DNA from: Acanthosepion lycidas
Lineage: Eukaryota > Mollusca > Cephalopoda > Sepiida > Sepiidae
Assembly (NCBI GenBank): GCA_963932145.1
Contig: OZ010580.1
Span: 40,217,555-40,281,554 of the forward strand
Direction of reading: 5' to 3'
Length of the DNA: 64,000 bases
Part shown: positions 1 through 12,953 of the stretch, piece after piece
Layout: each line of letters opens with the position of its first letter
Numbering within the stretch: position 1 is the first letter of the stretch
Notes under the pieces: generated by a model
Told to the model about the DNA's origin: nothing
What the model saw: only the letters and a program-made list of their open reading frames with translations
The model's database searches: none
Translations under genes and position numbers: made by a program

Positions 1-128
1 TACTGAATTTATGACCCCAGTCATTTAAATAATTGTAAGATTGTATTTAAGGCTTTCTTAATAATCCTTGTCTTGTCTGTGTTGTATCAAAAGATAAAAA
101 AGAAGCTAAACTTCCCTAACATCAACAA

Positions 129-193
<65 letters not shown>

Positions 194-323
194 GAAATAT
201 AGTCTTAAGGTGTGCTATATTTATGGGAAAAGTGCTCAATATCAGAGATAGAGCGTGTGGCCAGACGATTGCATATAGCATGAAACAGACTGTCGCCTCT
301 AAGTTTTGACTTCTATGTTCACT

Positions 324-376
<53 letters not shown>
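129..376. repeat. paired (AC)n/(AT)n and (TA)n microsatellites
   Basis: An (AC)n tract at about 129-148 runs straight into (AT)n to 190; a second pure (TA)n tract lies at about 331-376. The 140 bases between are non-repetitive. The open frame across this region on the minus strand is only the translation of the dinucleotide repeats (alternating I and Y) and is not a gene. Confidence 0.95.
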
Positions 377-380
<4 letters not shown>

Positions 381-1424
381 CACTGATAGTGAGTCAAAGG
401 CTTATTTATTAACATTAAGTTTTAAAAGAATCAGTTTTCAATTTTTTAGATATTTGCATAATACATTTAAAGTATATTAGATAGATAAATGCTATTATAT
501 AAGGTAGGATTTATTTTATTATATATGTTTCTATAGTTCATATAAATTTATATATTTGAAATTTGCTTTTGCAATTATTTTCATATTGACTTGTCTCTAA
601 CTTACCCTAGAATTAATATCAAACTGAATTCGGTTTATAGACAAGAACTTCTGTGCATATAAAAATGTACATCATTCAGGAAACATTTGTCTGGGCTTCC
701 AAAGAGTTTGAGTATGTTTTGGATGAATAATTAAAAAAAAAAATTGTTCTGAAAGTTGTTTATTTCTTACACTATTAAATTGATAATGCCTTCAGATTCT
801 GAATGACATTATTCAAATAAAATTTTTGTTTAATCTGTCTGTACTTGTCATTCATCTTATCTCCTATGTTGAAAGTACATATGATGAAAAACTTAATTTT
901 GAAGTGGTATTGTAAATAATAGCTTTGTATTTTATCTTCGTTGTTATTTAACCACTTAATTACTTTAACCTTTGATCATGTCACTTCTCAATAGCTCTTA
1001 ACAGTAAATCAAAAATACCTTCAGAATGTAACTGCTAACAGAAGCCTTAGTTGAAAGTTTACTATATGTGAAGACAAATCAATAAGCCTTACTTAACATG
1101 CAGTTATTATTTGAATTTTTATCTAAAATATTCCCTGAAGAATGTTGAATCTGAGGTTAATATTTACTGTGGAATGAAGTGCATTGACAAAGAAGGAAAT
1201 TGTTGAAAATTTATAAAATCCTTTTCCCATCATTAAGGTTAGGTAATAATTAAAAATTCTGTTTGTTACTTATAGAAAGGTGGGCAGTTGACGATATCAC
1301 TTATTTTTATCTTCAATCACTTAACTGGAGTGAGAAATGGCTTGTCAATTTTTGTATCTCCAAAACACAATTTTTCCTTTTTATCATTTAAAACATTTTA
1401 ACTTTTTTTTTATTTTTTTTATTT
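191..1424. other. AT-rich non-coding stretch
   Basis: Apart from the second TA tract at 331-376, this is unique-looking AT-rich sequence with many stops in all frames. I see no exon, RNA gene or element ends. Confidence 0.6.
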
Positions 1425-2150
1425 TTTTTATTTTAACCTCTATCAACATAGCGGATACTAACCTCCATGAGAGCAACACCCTGTGCTTTCTAGGTCTCAC
1501 ATTTTCTACAGACATGAAGTGGAATTATTATATTGAATCACTTGCTAAATCTGTTGCTAGGAAAGTCTGTTCACTGTGTTGTGCTAGGCAATTTTCCTTG
1601 CCAGAATCTAAGTGTACCATTTGTGTATCAAATATTGCTGCTGCTTCATCTGGTCCTGGTGCTTCTGCTATATATCTAGAGATTCTTAACAAAATCCAAA
1701 GAAGAATTTGCAACATTATCAATCCTGACCTGATATTTTGGTTTCACTCATTTTCCTACTGCTGTAATGTAGCTTCCCTGTGTCATTGCTATAAATACTT
1801 TCATGGTAATTGTTCGGATGAGCTTTCCTCTTTTGGTACCTTGTCTTCACAAATTTAAGCGTGATACTAGATTGGCTTTTAGGTTTCATAATTTCACTGT
1901 TGAAATTGCTAATTGTAATTAAGTTCCATGCTAATAGTTTCTTTTCTTGCTTATTCTCTCCCAGCATACTGTTTTCCTGTCAACTATGATATTCAAAAGT
2001 TTAAATTCAGTGTCAATTCTCATCTTCTGTCACTTTGAGTCCTGTCTTTTTAATGCCCCCTCTTTTTTTTCTTTCTTCCTGCTATCAGTAAACCCTTGTG
2101 TGTTGGTGGCTTTTATTGCTTTGCTTGGGGTAAAATGATTAGAAAAATGT
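1425..2150 (+). mobile_element. LINE family A fragment, 3' end of the reverse-transcriptase ORF
   Basis: Translation of the + strand gives the C-terminal part of a jockey/CR1-group-like non-LTR retrotransposon ORF2. Visible are the stretch LGLTFSTDMKW, a run ending in IQRRICNIINPDL, then CNVASLCHCYKYFHG and CSDELSS. These are the conserved steps that follow the RT fingers and palm in such elements. After a stop, the frame continues with CFPVNYDIQKFKFSVNSHL. The last recognisable residues (NPCVLVAFIALLGVK) recur almost exactly at the end of the second copy near 55.35 kb, so about 2144 marks the true 3' end. The copy is 5'-truncated and interrupted by stops and small indels, hence old and dead. 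A frame beginning at 1337 joins unrelated T-rich sequence to this fragment and is not a gene. Clade assignment is from motif memory only. Confidence 0.75.
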
Positions 2151-5100
2151 ATCTATACTTTTCTATTGGACAGGTTTATTACCTTTGAATGAAATTAATT
2201 TTATTAGCATAACTTACTTCTATGAATTTAGAGTTGCATTATTCCTATTAATTTTGTCACTTAACAACCAACTCTGGTAAATTGATACATACTCAAAAGA
2301 AAAGAAAAAAATATATAGAATAGACTTGCACATGATATGTTTCAGATTTTACAAAATTAGCTTCAAGGGAGAAAGTATTTGATGTTCAAAACCATTTTCC
2401 CTCCTTTCGTATGAAATGTAAAGCTCGATTTTTCAGCTTTTTGCCACTTGAGCTTCCCTGGTTGGTAGAAAGAAAAGATTGACATTTTGGGGTGAAATTA
2501 ATTGCCTATTTCCTTTTGCTACTGTAATAAAATTGACTACAGGAATGATTTTTCTGATATATTTATGATGCTGGTGAAACTGCTTGGGTTTTGTTTTAAA
2601 TTTAACTGTACTTGTAAAATATTTCAAGTCGGTTTCTGTTTCTTGTCAGTGCAGTTGATTATGAAAATAAAAGGTATTGTTATAAATCATGAAGAGAGGA
2701 AAGCTCCTTGTTAAAAATGGGGGTGTGTTTAGTTATTTAGCCATTGATATCATCTTCAGAGTGTGTGTGTGTGTGTGGGGGGGGGGTCCTGTCATGGTGT
2801 TGGAAGGGAAAAGGACAACTGTATGTGAGAGAGAAAGAGAGGCAGGCAACGCCCATCTCTTGTTCTGGGTTATAGCTTTTATAGTTGGGTGTGACAACAT
2901 CTTGACCTTATTTATCTGAAAAATGAGTAGCCACAATTGAAATTCTAGGACTTGCAGTTTTGGTATTTAAATTAAAAAAAAACAAAACAAAAACAAAAAC
3001 AAAAACTAGCTCTAATTCTTGTAATTACTGCCTTGATTCACTTCCTCCACTGAGCAATTCCTATAATGAAATCAATGTAATCTGCAAGTTTTGAAATTGT
3101 GAAATTCTTGGAATATATTATGGTTTCATAAGTTTCTTTGAATGTCATTAAGACTTGTTTACTCTCTTTTTGTGTGTGTGTGTGTGTGTACATCTCAATA
3201 TTTTTCCAGAATGTTTCGATAGATAACTTTCTCTTTTAAATCCATAGTTGTTGAGATCACAATGAAATCGATTTTAACCCCCCCCCCCCCAAAAAAAAAA
3301 AACTGATATGTCTTTGTCACTGTTAGAGGGAAATTATGAAATTCATTCATATAATTTCTGTAAAGCAAATTATTATTGAAATTATTTTCCCATATCAAGG
3401 CTTAGGAATCAAACTAGTACTCTCCTGTCTTTTCATATACCATTGACGATATAGGTGATCATGGCTCTCTACAGCTTTTTTTTTTCTCTGAATTGCCATG
3501 ACAGGTAGGGAAAACTGTTGGTTAGGTTTCTATTGCTTTCTCCAGTTTTGAATTCAGATTAATTTTCCCTTAGACAGACTTGGCTATCTAGCTTTGAGTG
3601 GCAACTAATCCTGCTAGTTAACTATTAGCTGAGAAGAGTGTTGGAGTCATGTCTTTTTTCCAAGTAAATGGTGTAAAAGTGAATACCACAGACTCTTCTA
3701 GAATTTGAACTTTGCTTGCCAATTTCACATTCTGTACTGGTAATTATTACTCTCTCTCTACAGCTCCAGTACATTCATTTTATTTTCAACCTGTGAAAGT
3801 ATTTTGTTAGGCATAGACCTTCCCCCAGATTTTGCCATTTTGCTGTTCATGTACTAGTCTTGACCATCGAGGTAGGTTGAGCCTTGCTTTATAGCTGGTG
3901 ACCCAAGAGGAATGGCTAATGTTAGATTGTGATATCATACCATGGTGAAGAATGGGCCATTATATTGCCTTGCTGGCCCAATGTAGTTAGGTATCCAGTA
4001 AAGTACTGGTAACTTATGGATATACATTTTTACAAAAGGGTGACTTGTTTTGTAGATTTTAATTTGCTAGTAAAATAAGTTCAAATGAAATGTTCTCTCT
4101 GAAGGTATTTTTATATTTCAATTTAATTGATTCTCAATTAATTTTTTTTAATTATTTATCAGGTTAAAAAAATAAGTGAAATGTTTAACTGCAAGTAAAA
4201 AAAAAAAAAAAAAAAAATTATGATTTTATACAAACAATATTTAGCACCTAAACACGTTTTGCTATTTGACAGATTATGTGGATATTTAAAAAAAAAAATA
4301 CTAGATTTCTATCTTTTTAGGTAGCTTGAATTTTTTTTTTTTTTTCTTTTTTTCTTTTTTGTTTGATTTTTGGGTTCTTTTCTTTTTGCTTTGGGTGAAA
4401 CAATTTTCACATTACCTTTTAAAGGTACTAAACTTTTTTTCAGATTTTTGTGAATTAGCTTACAAACCTACATTTTCTTTTAAATTTTTATTTATTTATT
4501 TTTATTTTTTTATTTTTATTTATTTATTTTTTTTTTTAAACCACTCCTTGTGATTCTAAGGCTGACTGTTTTCTTGCACATGACAAGTGAACCTAACCTC
4601 CTTCCTGTCTAGATGAACCATCCTCTGATTATCTTGTCAATAATTTTTTTCATGAAGTAGATGGCTGATGTCACCCCCCACCACCCACAGTTGGGCTTTA
4701 GTTCGATAGTGGTAATATTAGCTGCCTACAAGATGTATGAACCTAAAATAAAATGAATAGAGGCTGATTACATTTATTTACAGACAGTTTTCATGGAAAT
4801 TGTGCTTTGTTATATAAATATTTGTTTCAGAATATCTGCTGAAAAAGTCCATGGATAAGGCTTTCAGGATTTAGCATTATACTTAAATGTAAGTTTTGAA
4901 TGTGAAGAGGGTATATTTTTGGTTTGTTATATACATGGCATTAAGACCATCTGATCAATTTCAAGCAGTTAAATTATTTCAGGTGTAAGATTATTCAACA
5001 GATTCTATTTTTGAAGTACAGAATAGAATTCCAACTTAGTAATTTTGTCAGGCTGTTAAAAGTTCACATAATCAATAACTGCTTGTTGAATTATTTTTAT

Positions 5101-8100
5101 TTTAATTTAATAGCCACTTATAAACTGACTCCTATACTATATTTTTCTGCAAAATAAAATATCTTCAGTATTTTTGTAAGTTAATGTTAGGTTTCTGGCA
5201 ATTGTAGTTGACGCAAATAGTACTCCAAGACATACAAATTTTACTAAATATGTAGATTTAGAGAAGTTTTTTTAGTAAACATTGCTATTAATATTGAAAT
5301 TGGAGTGTTCTATGCCTGAGTATACTTATGGATTGAACAGATTACTTTGTTGCATGTTTTTAAGATCACACTGTCATAATGAATTTTACACGTATTAAAG
5401 CAATATTCTTCATTCTAATTTAAATCTGATTTTCCCCACTTCGTTCTTAATAGGAGGTCGACATCAATGGTATTCTTTGAAGTGATGAGGAAAAAAAAAA
5501 TCCTGAAATTCCTTCATCTTTGATACGATAATGATTATAACAGTTAAGTAATTCTTTAACCCTTTGGAGATTAGTGTAATTTGGATTTTCAGTATCAAGA
5601 AGACTGAGCCCTTTTTACAAGCCTTCATTTGGAACACAAAAAAAAAAAAAAAATCAATATAAAATCACAGAACACAACAAATTATAAAAACCACCATTAA
5701 AATGCCCAGGTGTGCAAGAAGTAATTTGATTGGCTGGTACAAAGTTAATCTCAAGGCTTGTATTATCAGGCCAATGGAACAGTCCAGTTGTCTTAATCAT
5801 TTGACTTTTTGTCCAATAGATCAGCCCTGTCATTTCCTTAGGATTTAGATCAGTTGTTCAAAATGAAAGTAAACCAATTGATCCTCTATCCATATCAGGT
5901 CAGGATAAGTTAATGATAACCATTTAATTTTGATATAACTCTTTGGGCTTAATAATATGGATTTATGCTACTATGGACCTTACCCTTGGCTTTATGTAAC
6001 ATTACTTTTGATGTGTAACATTTGTATATAGATTTTACAAACAAAAGCATTGAATTAGGTTCTTTAAGAGTTTTTTTTTTTTTTTTCCACTTTGGTTCAG
6101 AATGCTTATGGAGGCTGTTTTGCTGGATAAAATTAATTAAACACTGCCTTGTTTTTATTAGTTTAAAGGAATAATTTGCCTGGTATTGACCCTTCTTGAA
6201 ATGTCAGTACTGAGCTTCTAGTTAGAGAAAATATTTGAAGGGTAGCAGATTATAAAAGAAAATGCCCTTTCAGTTGAATACCACATTTATTGGAGAGGAG
6301 TTCACATAAGAAGGTTTCTCTTTTATCTCAAATTCTTTTACTCTTTCTCTGTCTCAAGCACTCTTAATTTTCTTTAATTTTCCACCACAACATTTTGTCT
6401 TTGAATTTGAAAAGGTGTTGTAAATAGTATTTGTTGTATGCATACTTCTTTATAGTTTTTTTTTTTTTTTTTTTTTTTTTCTTTTTTTAAATAAGCTAAT
6501 TTTGGTATTTCTAGTTTTTAACCTCTGGAACTTGATTGTGGAATTATTCTCATGTCATAGAATTTTAACATTTTTAGGCTGTGCCCCCTCTAATTTTATT
6601 TATTTACTAATTTGGCCACCATGTTCTATGTGCCATGTCCTTTCAGTATGTAGGCACTCATGGTTTGCCACAATTTCCTGTCTTTTGTGGTTCCACTCTG
6701 TTAGAAAAAAATGAAATAACTTTGTAACTTTTGATATTTTTTTGTATTCTAATGAATATTATAAATCTTTAAAAATTATTTATGTATTGTTCTAAAACCT
6801 TCAACCTTTCTTGTGCATATAGCACATGAAATAGTGTTATTTTATTCTTTTTAATTAATTTATTTTATTTTAAAGTAAAAAAAAAAAAAGTTATTAAATC
6901 TCTCAATTACTGTATAAAGATAGAAATAAGATTTCCAGCTTTCCCTTTTTATCTCTTTCTGGAAATTAAACACTTCTGTTATAGGTTTCTTCAAAATCCC
7001 TTGTTTGCTTCCACTATACATTTTATTTTATTAGGCATGAAACCATATAAATATAACAAGGCTCAGATTAGTCCAAAAATTAAATCAGTTTTAAACATGA
7101 AGCAAAACTCAGATTCTTGTCACTTCCACCCATCCCCTGCCTGCCCGCCACTGTCAAGTTGAGAAAAAATAGCTGCAATTCATTTTAAGGATGAAGCTCA
7201 AACTTGAGAACTTGCTAAGCATTATCAAGCACAGCTAAAATTACCTGATACTTAAAAGAAATGATGAAAAAAAAAAAAAAAAATGACTTGGTTTACTACC
7301 ATTTTCAAATTGGAAGTATTTCCATGATTTTTTTTCTCTTTTTCTACTGAACCACATTAAAAAAAATTCCTCTTTGGTTTTTGAAAGTAATTAGCTAAAT
7401 ATTTTTCATTCAAGGTTTGAGTAATCCGGGAACAGATGCCAACTGTTTTCATATTTGTATATATAAACTCTGGCATAAATAAATTAAAAAATTAATCAGT
7501 GGAAACAAATGATAAATTTTATCTTTTTTTTTTTTTTTTTTCCCCCCCCACTTCATTTTCTATGTACCGGTCTTACAGTAATGATCATTAAAATTTCTTT
7601 TGAATTCATAACAAATAGTAAGAATAGTATGCAGTCTGACACTTGAGTTGGTTTAAATGTCTTTGTAATCCAGTTGTTGATTTGTAAGTGGTTAATTCTA
7701 TCAGATAAAATGTCCTCTTCATTTGTCTTTTTTAACCACTTTGCACATTTTCTTCAAATGTAATCAAAACAAACCACTGAGTTGTCAAGTTTACTTGTCT
7801 ATATCTGGGACACATGTAGATGTTGTTTTGTTTTTTGTTTTTTTTTTTGTTTCTTTTTATTGTTTTGTATAGAAATACTGACTTAAAAGAGAACAATATT
7901 GCTTGTTGTTAACTATTTATGTAGCAGTTTTGTTTGTTTGCTGCCCTGATTAAAACTACTTAAATTATCTTGGATAACTTTACATATTTAATATAATTAG
8001 AAGAGCCAAGCCAGTCATATAAGAACTAAAAATGATTTACCATTTTATAATAAATCAGTGCAAAGCTCTTAGTTTTTGTAAATCTATAAAATGAATGTAG

Positions 8101-8298
8101 AGCCATTCTTATTTAGAAAAAATAGCATCTGATATCTGAAATTGATAAATTATTAGCCTCTTTTTCAAAAATTCATCAATTTGGCCAGAAGTAATTGTCA
8201 TAATATATAACACTTAAAAAAAAAAAAAAAAAAAATTTGCCGAATATATATTATATATATATATATATGGCAAGAATTTGTTTTATAAAAAATTTCAT

Positions 8299-8339
<41 letters not shown>

Positions 8340-9192
8340 GTTTGCATTTATATGTAAAAAGATTGTGCTGGATCACTTTGTTATACAATATTGCTAGAGA
8401 TGCAAGATGCAGTATTCATTTTAAGTTATACCTTTTTAAAAAAAAAACTTGTAAATGATACTGACTTGATAAATGTGTTAAGGCTACATAACTAATAATA
8501 AAAAGCATTTGACTGTATCTTCTGATTATTTATTTATTTATTAACTCAGTTATTGCTTTAAATAGTGATCAACTGTTAAGCTTGTACTAGCCCATATCTT
8601 GCCACTGTCATATCCAGAGCTTCTTTGGGATTAAACATAGACCGTACAGCTTTCTTTGTGTTGAAAATAAATATTGCTTGCTTGTTGATAGAATTTTTCA
8701 TTTTAAAGCATTCATTTGAAACATTCAATGAAATAGAATAATTGCATTACATCGCAAAGGATTGATTTGTTTTTTATGGACTATTAATCTTTTCTAACTT
8801 ATTTAAAGCTGAAACACTTCAGATTGCAGGACCTTGCTTACAGTACCTGGTGTTTTTAAGCATGATGTGACCATATGCACTTTGCAAAGAAAGTTTGATA
8901 GAAAAAAACAAACAAGTTCATAGTTTTCTTTTATTCCTTACATACTGTATCATTGGGTGATGGGGTAGCAAAATCTGAATTTTCAGGACCAGCACTTGTA
9001 TCATTACAAGATGATTTTTTATAACCTTTTTCACCCCAAGCAAGGTGTTAAAAAATACTGAAACCATCAACAATGTCCTACCTTAAAGAAATAAGTTTAT
9101 ACCAAAACTTATAAGATCTACAATAGATCATCTAAAAGTTATATATCTATAAAACATATTTACTCTGAAAGTATAAAATTATGTACAAAATA
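2151..9192. other. AT-rich non-coding block with simple repeats only
   Basis: Seven kilobases with no supportable exon. Simple repeats are (GT)9 followed by G9 near 2761-2786, an AAAAC-type pentamer run at about 2970-3005, (TG)n at 3171-3189, a C10-A13 tract at 3280-3302, TTTA-rich sequence at 4326-4540, and (TA)n at 8248-8268 and 8301-8335. Poly-A runs of 17-20 lie near 4198, 5637, 7266 and 8217; a T21 lies near 6461. Short open frames here are low-complexity translations of these tracts. Confidence 0.6.
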
Positions 9193-9309
9193 TAGGGTGC
9201 GATGGATAAATTGTCTAAATTATGCAAAAATGAAAATAACACTGACATCTCATTTTAACAAGTATATTTACTAAAATTATACAAAAAATACTTTGAAATA
9301 CTAAAGAGT

Positions 9310-9341
<32 letters not shown>

Positions 9342-9855
9342 CCAATAAAATCGCCATTGGCTTCACCAGTGGCCTCTAGACAACTTCGGAATCTTCTGCA
9401 ACTCTTCTGTATGATCTCATTGTTTAAATTAGTGTATGCTGCTATAATCCTTGCCTTCAGTTCACCTTTGGTGTTACAAGGAGTTTTATTGGTCTCTCGC
9501 TCAACTGTGCCCCACACATAATAATCAAGGGCAGTCTGGGGCATTGAATGGAGGCATAACATAGTCATCACTAGTGATAACTCCAAACACCTTTGTAATG
9601 ACCATTAGACTCATCCAACTCTTTCTGAATCCCCTGCACTGTCCTCAGATTGACACCCAAACACTCTGAAATGTTCATATTACTACATGCCATTTTCAAA
9701 TTTCTGGCAGAGTGAATTTCGTCATGATGCTCTTTCTCTCACGCATGGTGCCAAACTGACCCCACTATAATGTGCATTTGACAAAATCCAAAACAATGTG
9801 CATGTGCAAAATTAAAAATGTAAAATGGTGACAATTTACACAGCACAACCTGTAT
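9193..9855 (-). mobile_element. internally deleted Tc1/mariner-type element
   Basis: The minus strand encodes a mariner/IS630-type transposase C-terminus: LDYYVWGTVERETNKTP, then CRRFRSCLEATGEANGDFIG. In intact relatives this block follows the last catalytic aspartate. Degraded N-terminal pieces follow, including a helix-turn-helix-like stretch read as SVWVSI and a piece of the central region (DDYVMPP). The ends are imperfect inverted repeats: GGGTGCGATGGATAAATTG on the left and a related CAGGTTGTGCTGTGTAAATT (reverse complement) on the right, each next to TA. At about 660 bp it is roughly half the size of a complete element, so most of the catalytic core is missing. A 29-nt T run interrupts the 3' end of the coding strand. 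It is closely related to the + strand copy at 47200-48081. A plain, dead DNA transposon. Confidence 0.85.
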
Positions 9856-10209
9856 ATGTAGTTGAAGCCATAATTATGTACAATGTTTAGATTTCAGCAT
9901 TAAGTAACCTTTAGATCTTGATATACTGCTAAACAAGATCAGCTAACCAACCAAGGATTTAATGTCAAAAGGATACAGGGGGTTACAGGGACTGATTTGA
10001 TGGAGTAGTTCAAATAAGAGTTGATTTTTCACATCTTTTTCTTTTTCCTTAGACATTTATCATTGAAATGTATAACTCAAGAAGTTTAACTTTGAGTCAT
10101 AAATCTCATAGATTCTAGTTTAGTATCCTAATCTCTTGATAATCAGACATGAAAGCTGAATTAGAAGAAGTTGAAGAATTGCTTTAGATGTAGTAAATAT
10201 TGTTATTAA

Positions 10210-10940
10210 CTTCTGATGAGAATATTAGAAAGTAATCAATTACACAAAATAGAAAGAGGTGTGAGTCGAGGATGTGTCTTCTCACCAAATTTATTCCACT
10301 CAGACAAACCTAAGAGAACTAGAAGTCTTACAAGGATTTATTATTGGTGGATATAATCTTAATACAAGATATGCAAATGAAACCATGTTGATAACAGACC
10401 AAGAAAGGAAACTGCAAGAACTCTTAAACTAATTAGTAAAGAAAAGCAAGAAAGGACTAAACCGCAGTTGTAAGAAGACAGAATGATGCTAAGAACTAGT
10501 GATGGCAAACACATTGAAAGAGCAAAATATTAACAAGAAAAATATTTTTAGCAGTTTGTCATGTATTCTTTATTTCTATGTAATATCACTCCTCCTATAT
10601 GACTGTGAATGCTGAACAATCTTTACAGATGAAGACTTGAAGCAACAGAAATGTTCTACAGAAAGATACTAAGAATACCACAAACTTGATATGTAACAAA
10701 GTTTTAAGGATAAGGACACTTGCAATCAGAAAGAGTTATAATGAAGAGAGGGCTTTGAAAATTTGACATTCACAGGGCATATTGAAAAGAGGGAAATGGT
10801 AAATAACTTATGTAATGAGCTTATGTAAATGGATGGCAAAACGGGGAATGGCAGGAATAATGAAAAGTCACATTGCTAAAAGCTACATAGAATAGGAAGT
10901 TGTAGAGGGCCATGATCAGCCATGCGCTGAAGTATTTGTT
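10210..10940 (+). mobile_element. LINE family B fragment, reverse-transcriptase palm to C-terminus
   Basis: Conceptual translation passes through the conserved RT steps of an APE-type non-LTR element: IERGVSRGCVFSPNLF, then LRELEVLQGFIIGGYNLN, then the catalytic box, which reads YANE where YADD is expected. ERKLQELLN follows, then the C-terminal domain with RRLEATEMFYRKILRIP and finally NRKLWRAMI. Several stops and frame changes separate these blocks and both catalytic aspartates of YADD are replaced, so the copy is inactive. The same C-terminal block is present at 26286, 46680 and 53378, and the matching 5' half (endonuclease to early RT) is at 62390-64000. The exact LINE clade (RTE-like or CR1-like) was not determined. 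Confidence 0.8.
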
Positions 10941-11693
10941 GTATGTGAATTGGAATTTCTGCACCCTTACATAATACCCTATTTCTGTATATCTATATTT
11001 TAATTGTCTGTTCTGTGAATGTATCATTTTCATAGTGCTGCTAGAAATCGGTTTTAAATTCATATAATTTCTCTTTTAATAAAGTAAATTATAGTGTTTT
11101 AAGTAGGCTTAGTAAAGCATAAGAAAGTTGACTCTACTGCTCTAAGCTTACTAAATCATACCAAGCATTTGAAGAAATCTTAAACTTTTGATGTAATTGA
11201 TTTAATCATTACAATCTCTGAAAGTGTATCACAAGAACTTTTAAGTAGGTCTGAGTTAAACTGTATTCAAATATTTCTAACTTTGTTTGATGGTGGACAA
11301 TCTCAATGGAGAAAGTCTTCTAACGATCACTGAGTAATACTTTGAAAATAGTAATTTGATGTTCCTGGAATTATTTGACAGGTTTTCCTTTTTTTTTTTT
11401 TATACTGTTTTGAAAGAAATTTTATTTCTGTCTATTTGTTAAAAATTGAATAAAATGATAAACATTAAAATAAATGTAACAGTAAAGGTATGAAAAAAAA
11501 TTAAGATAATTATTTTGAATGTAATCCTTTTAAGAAAAAATAAAGACAGTTTGTTTTAAGTGGTATCACTTGAGAATTGAACTCTCTTGATTTAAACAAA
11601 AAAAAAAAACTTTGTTTCTGAATCACAAATAAAGGCTGGAACTGAAAAGGTCACTAGTAACATTTTTTTCAATCTTGTCATTTTATTAGACTA

Positions 11694-12161
11694 CAGTCTG
11701 ACCTCTTTAAACCAGAACCATGGAAAATGCAGGATGACAAATCACCCACCCCCTTTTTTTTTTTTTTTTTTTTAAAACATATGTAAACATAGTTTTGCCA
11801 GCTAATTCCATATATAGCTGTATTATTAAAGGCAGAACAAAGCTTAAAACTAAAATAAAACAATCATTAATGCTTCCAAACAAGGTTTTTTTTATTGTTT
11901 CATGCATTACAAAAGCAAAAGCCTAAAACCAAAAAATAATATATAATTAGCATCCTGAATGGGTAAATATGCAGCTATATGCAAGAAATGAGCAGGGACG
12001 TATCACCAAAACTGTCTACTGCTGTTGGCTGCTGCAGAAGTTGTAAACAATGCGTGGCACTGCCCTCATAGCTGCTCAACAAACTAATGGCGGCTGATTC
12101 AAAATTGCTAGTCCATGTGGATTGCCAGACCATGGAGTGCTAGATTAAAGAGGTTGAACTG
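11694..12161. mobile_element. pogo/Tigger-like non-autonomous DNA transposon
   Basis: A 468-bp segment is bounded by TA on both sides (11692-11693 and 12162-12163). Its ends are inverted repeats beginning CAGTCTGACCTCTTTAA on the left and CAGTTCAACCTCTTTAA (reverse complement) on the right. Similarity continues inward for about 50 bp (CCATGG-containing). The CAGTYNRACCTC-type terminus and TA target duplication fit the pogo/Tigger branch of the Tc1/mariner superfamily. No transposase can be read inside, so it must have been mobilised in trans. The interior around 12000-12130 is noticeably less AT-rich than the flanks. Confidence 0.75.
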
Positions 12162-12891
12162 TATTAATTTGCATAATTGTGAAAAACTTAAGATTTGTTA
12201 TTCAATTTAGTCTTAAATCTATCAAGGCATCTCATGTAGATTTTGTTAGCATTTATCTTTGCTTTTAGTTTAACACTTGAAGCCTCTCCTTTTATGCAAA
12301 TATAGTTTCTTCACTTTGCAAAGACATTAATCACATTTGGGAAGTGTCAGCTGCCGGAAGTTTAAACTCTATCAGAGCCATGCAGGTTAAATAACAAAGG
12401 ATTGACCTAAAGTGACAACTCTTATCTTTTTTGAACTAGAAATAATTGAACAAGCATTTGAAATGCTTTATAATAAAAACAAATTTTGATTGATACTCAT
12501 TTCAAGAAACAATTTACTTTGTTTACTTATCTTTATTAGGTTTTCTTGTCTGCTTTGCTCTAAACTTTAGACTGTCCATTGTACCAGGGAATTTCTAACT
12601 CAGCCATTTCCTTTTTGTTTCTGTAAAGCCTTCATCCATGAAGGAGTGTCTGTTTTGGTTGTTGTAGTTCAGGTGGTAAATGCATAATATTTTCTTGCCA
12701 ATAAAAATAAATGACATTGTTCTTTTCCAGAACTCGCCTATCCTTTCAGTATCAAGCTTGCTTCTTATCCATCTTGTGGTTGCTAAGAATGAAATGAGTT
12801 GTATAATGAACTATTTTCATTCTTCTTTTCATATTTTGCTTCTTATGGTTCATAAAATCTAATAATAATGTATTTGTTGTTGTGGATGGAT

Positions 12892-12892
<1 letters not shown>

Positions 12893-12951
<59 letters not shown>
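12893..12951. repeat. (TA)n microsatellite, about 58 bp
   Basis: Pure TA dinucleotide tract following a short TGGA repeat. The open frame through it (alternating I and Y) is not coding. Confidence 0.95.

Positions 12952-12953
<2 letters not shown>

Noticed and set aside
1337-1858. 173-residue open frame, the second longest in the window
   Set aside because: Its second half is the decayed RT C-terminus of LINE family A and its first half is T-rich sequence encoding F and I; it is not a host gene.
3440-3480. short match to the 3' edge of LINE family B (GTGATCATGGCTCTCTACAG)
   Set aside because: Only about 25-30 bp are similar and nothing adjacent aligns; too short to annotate as a copy.
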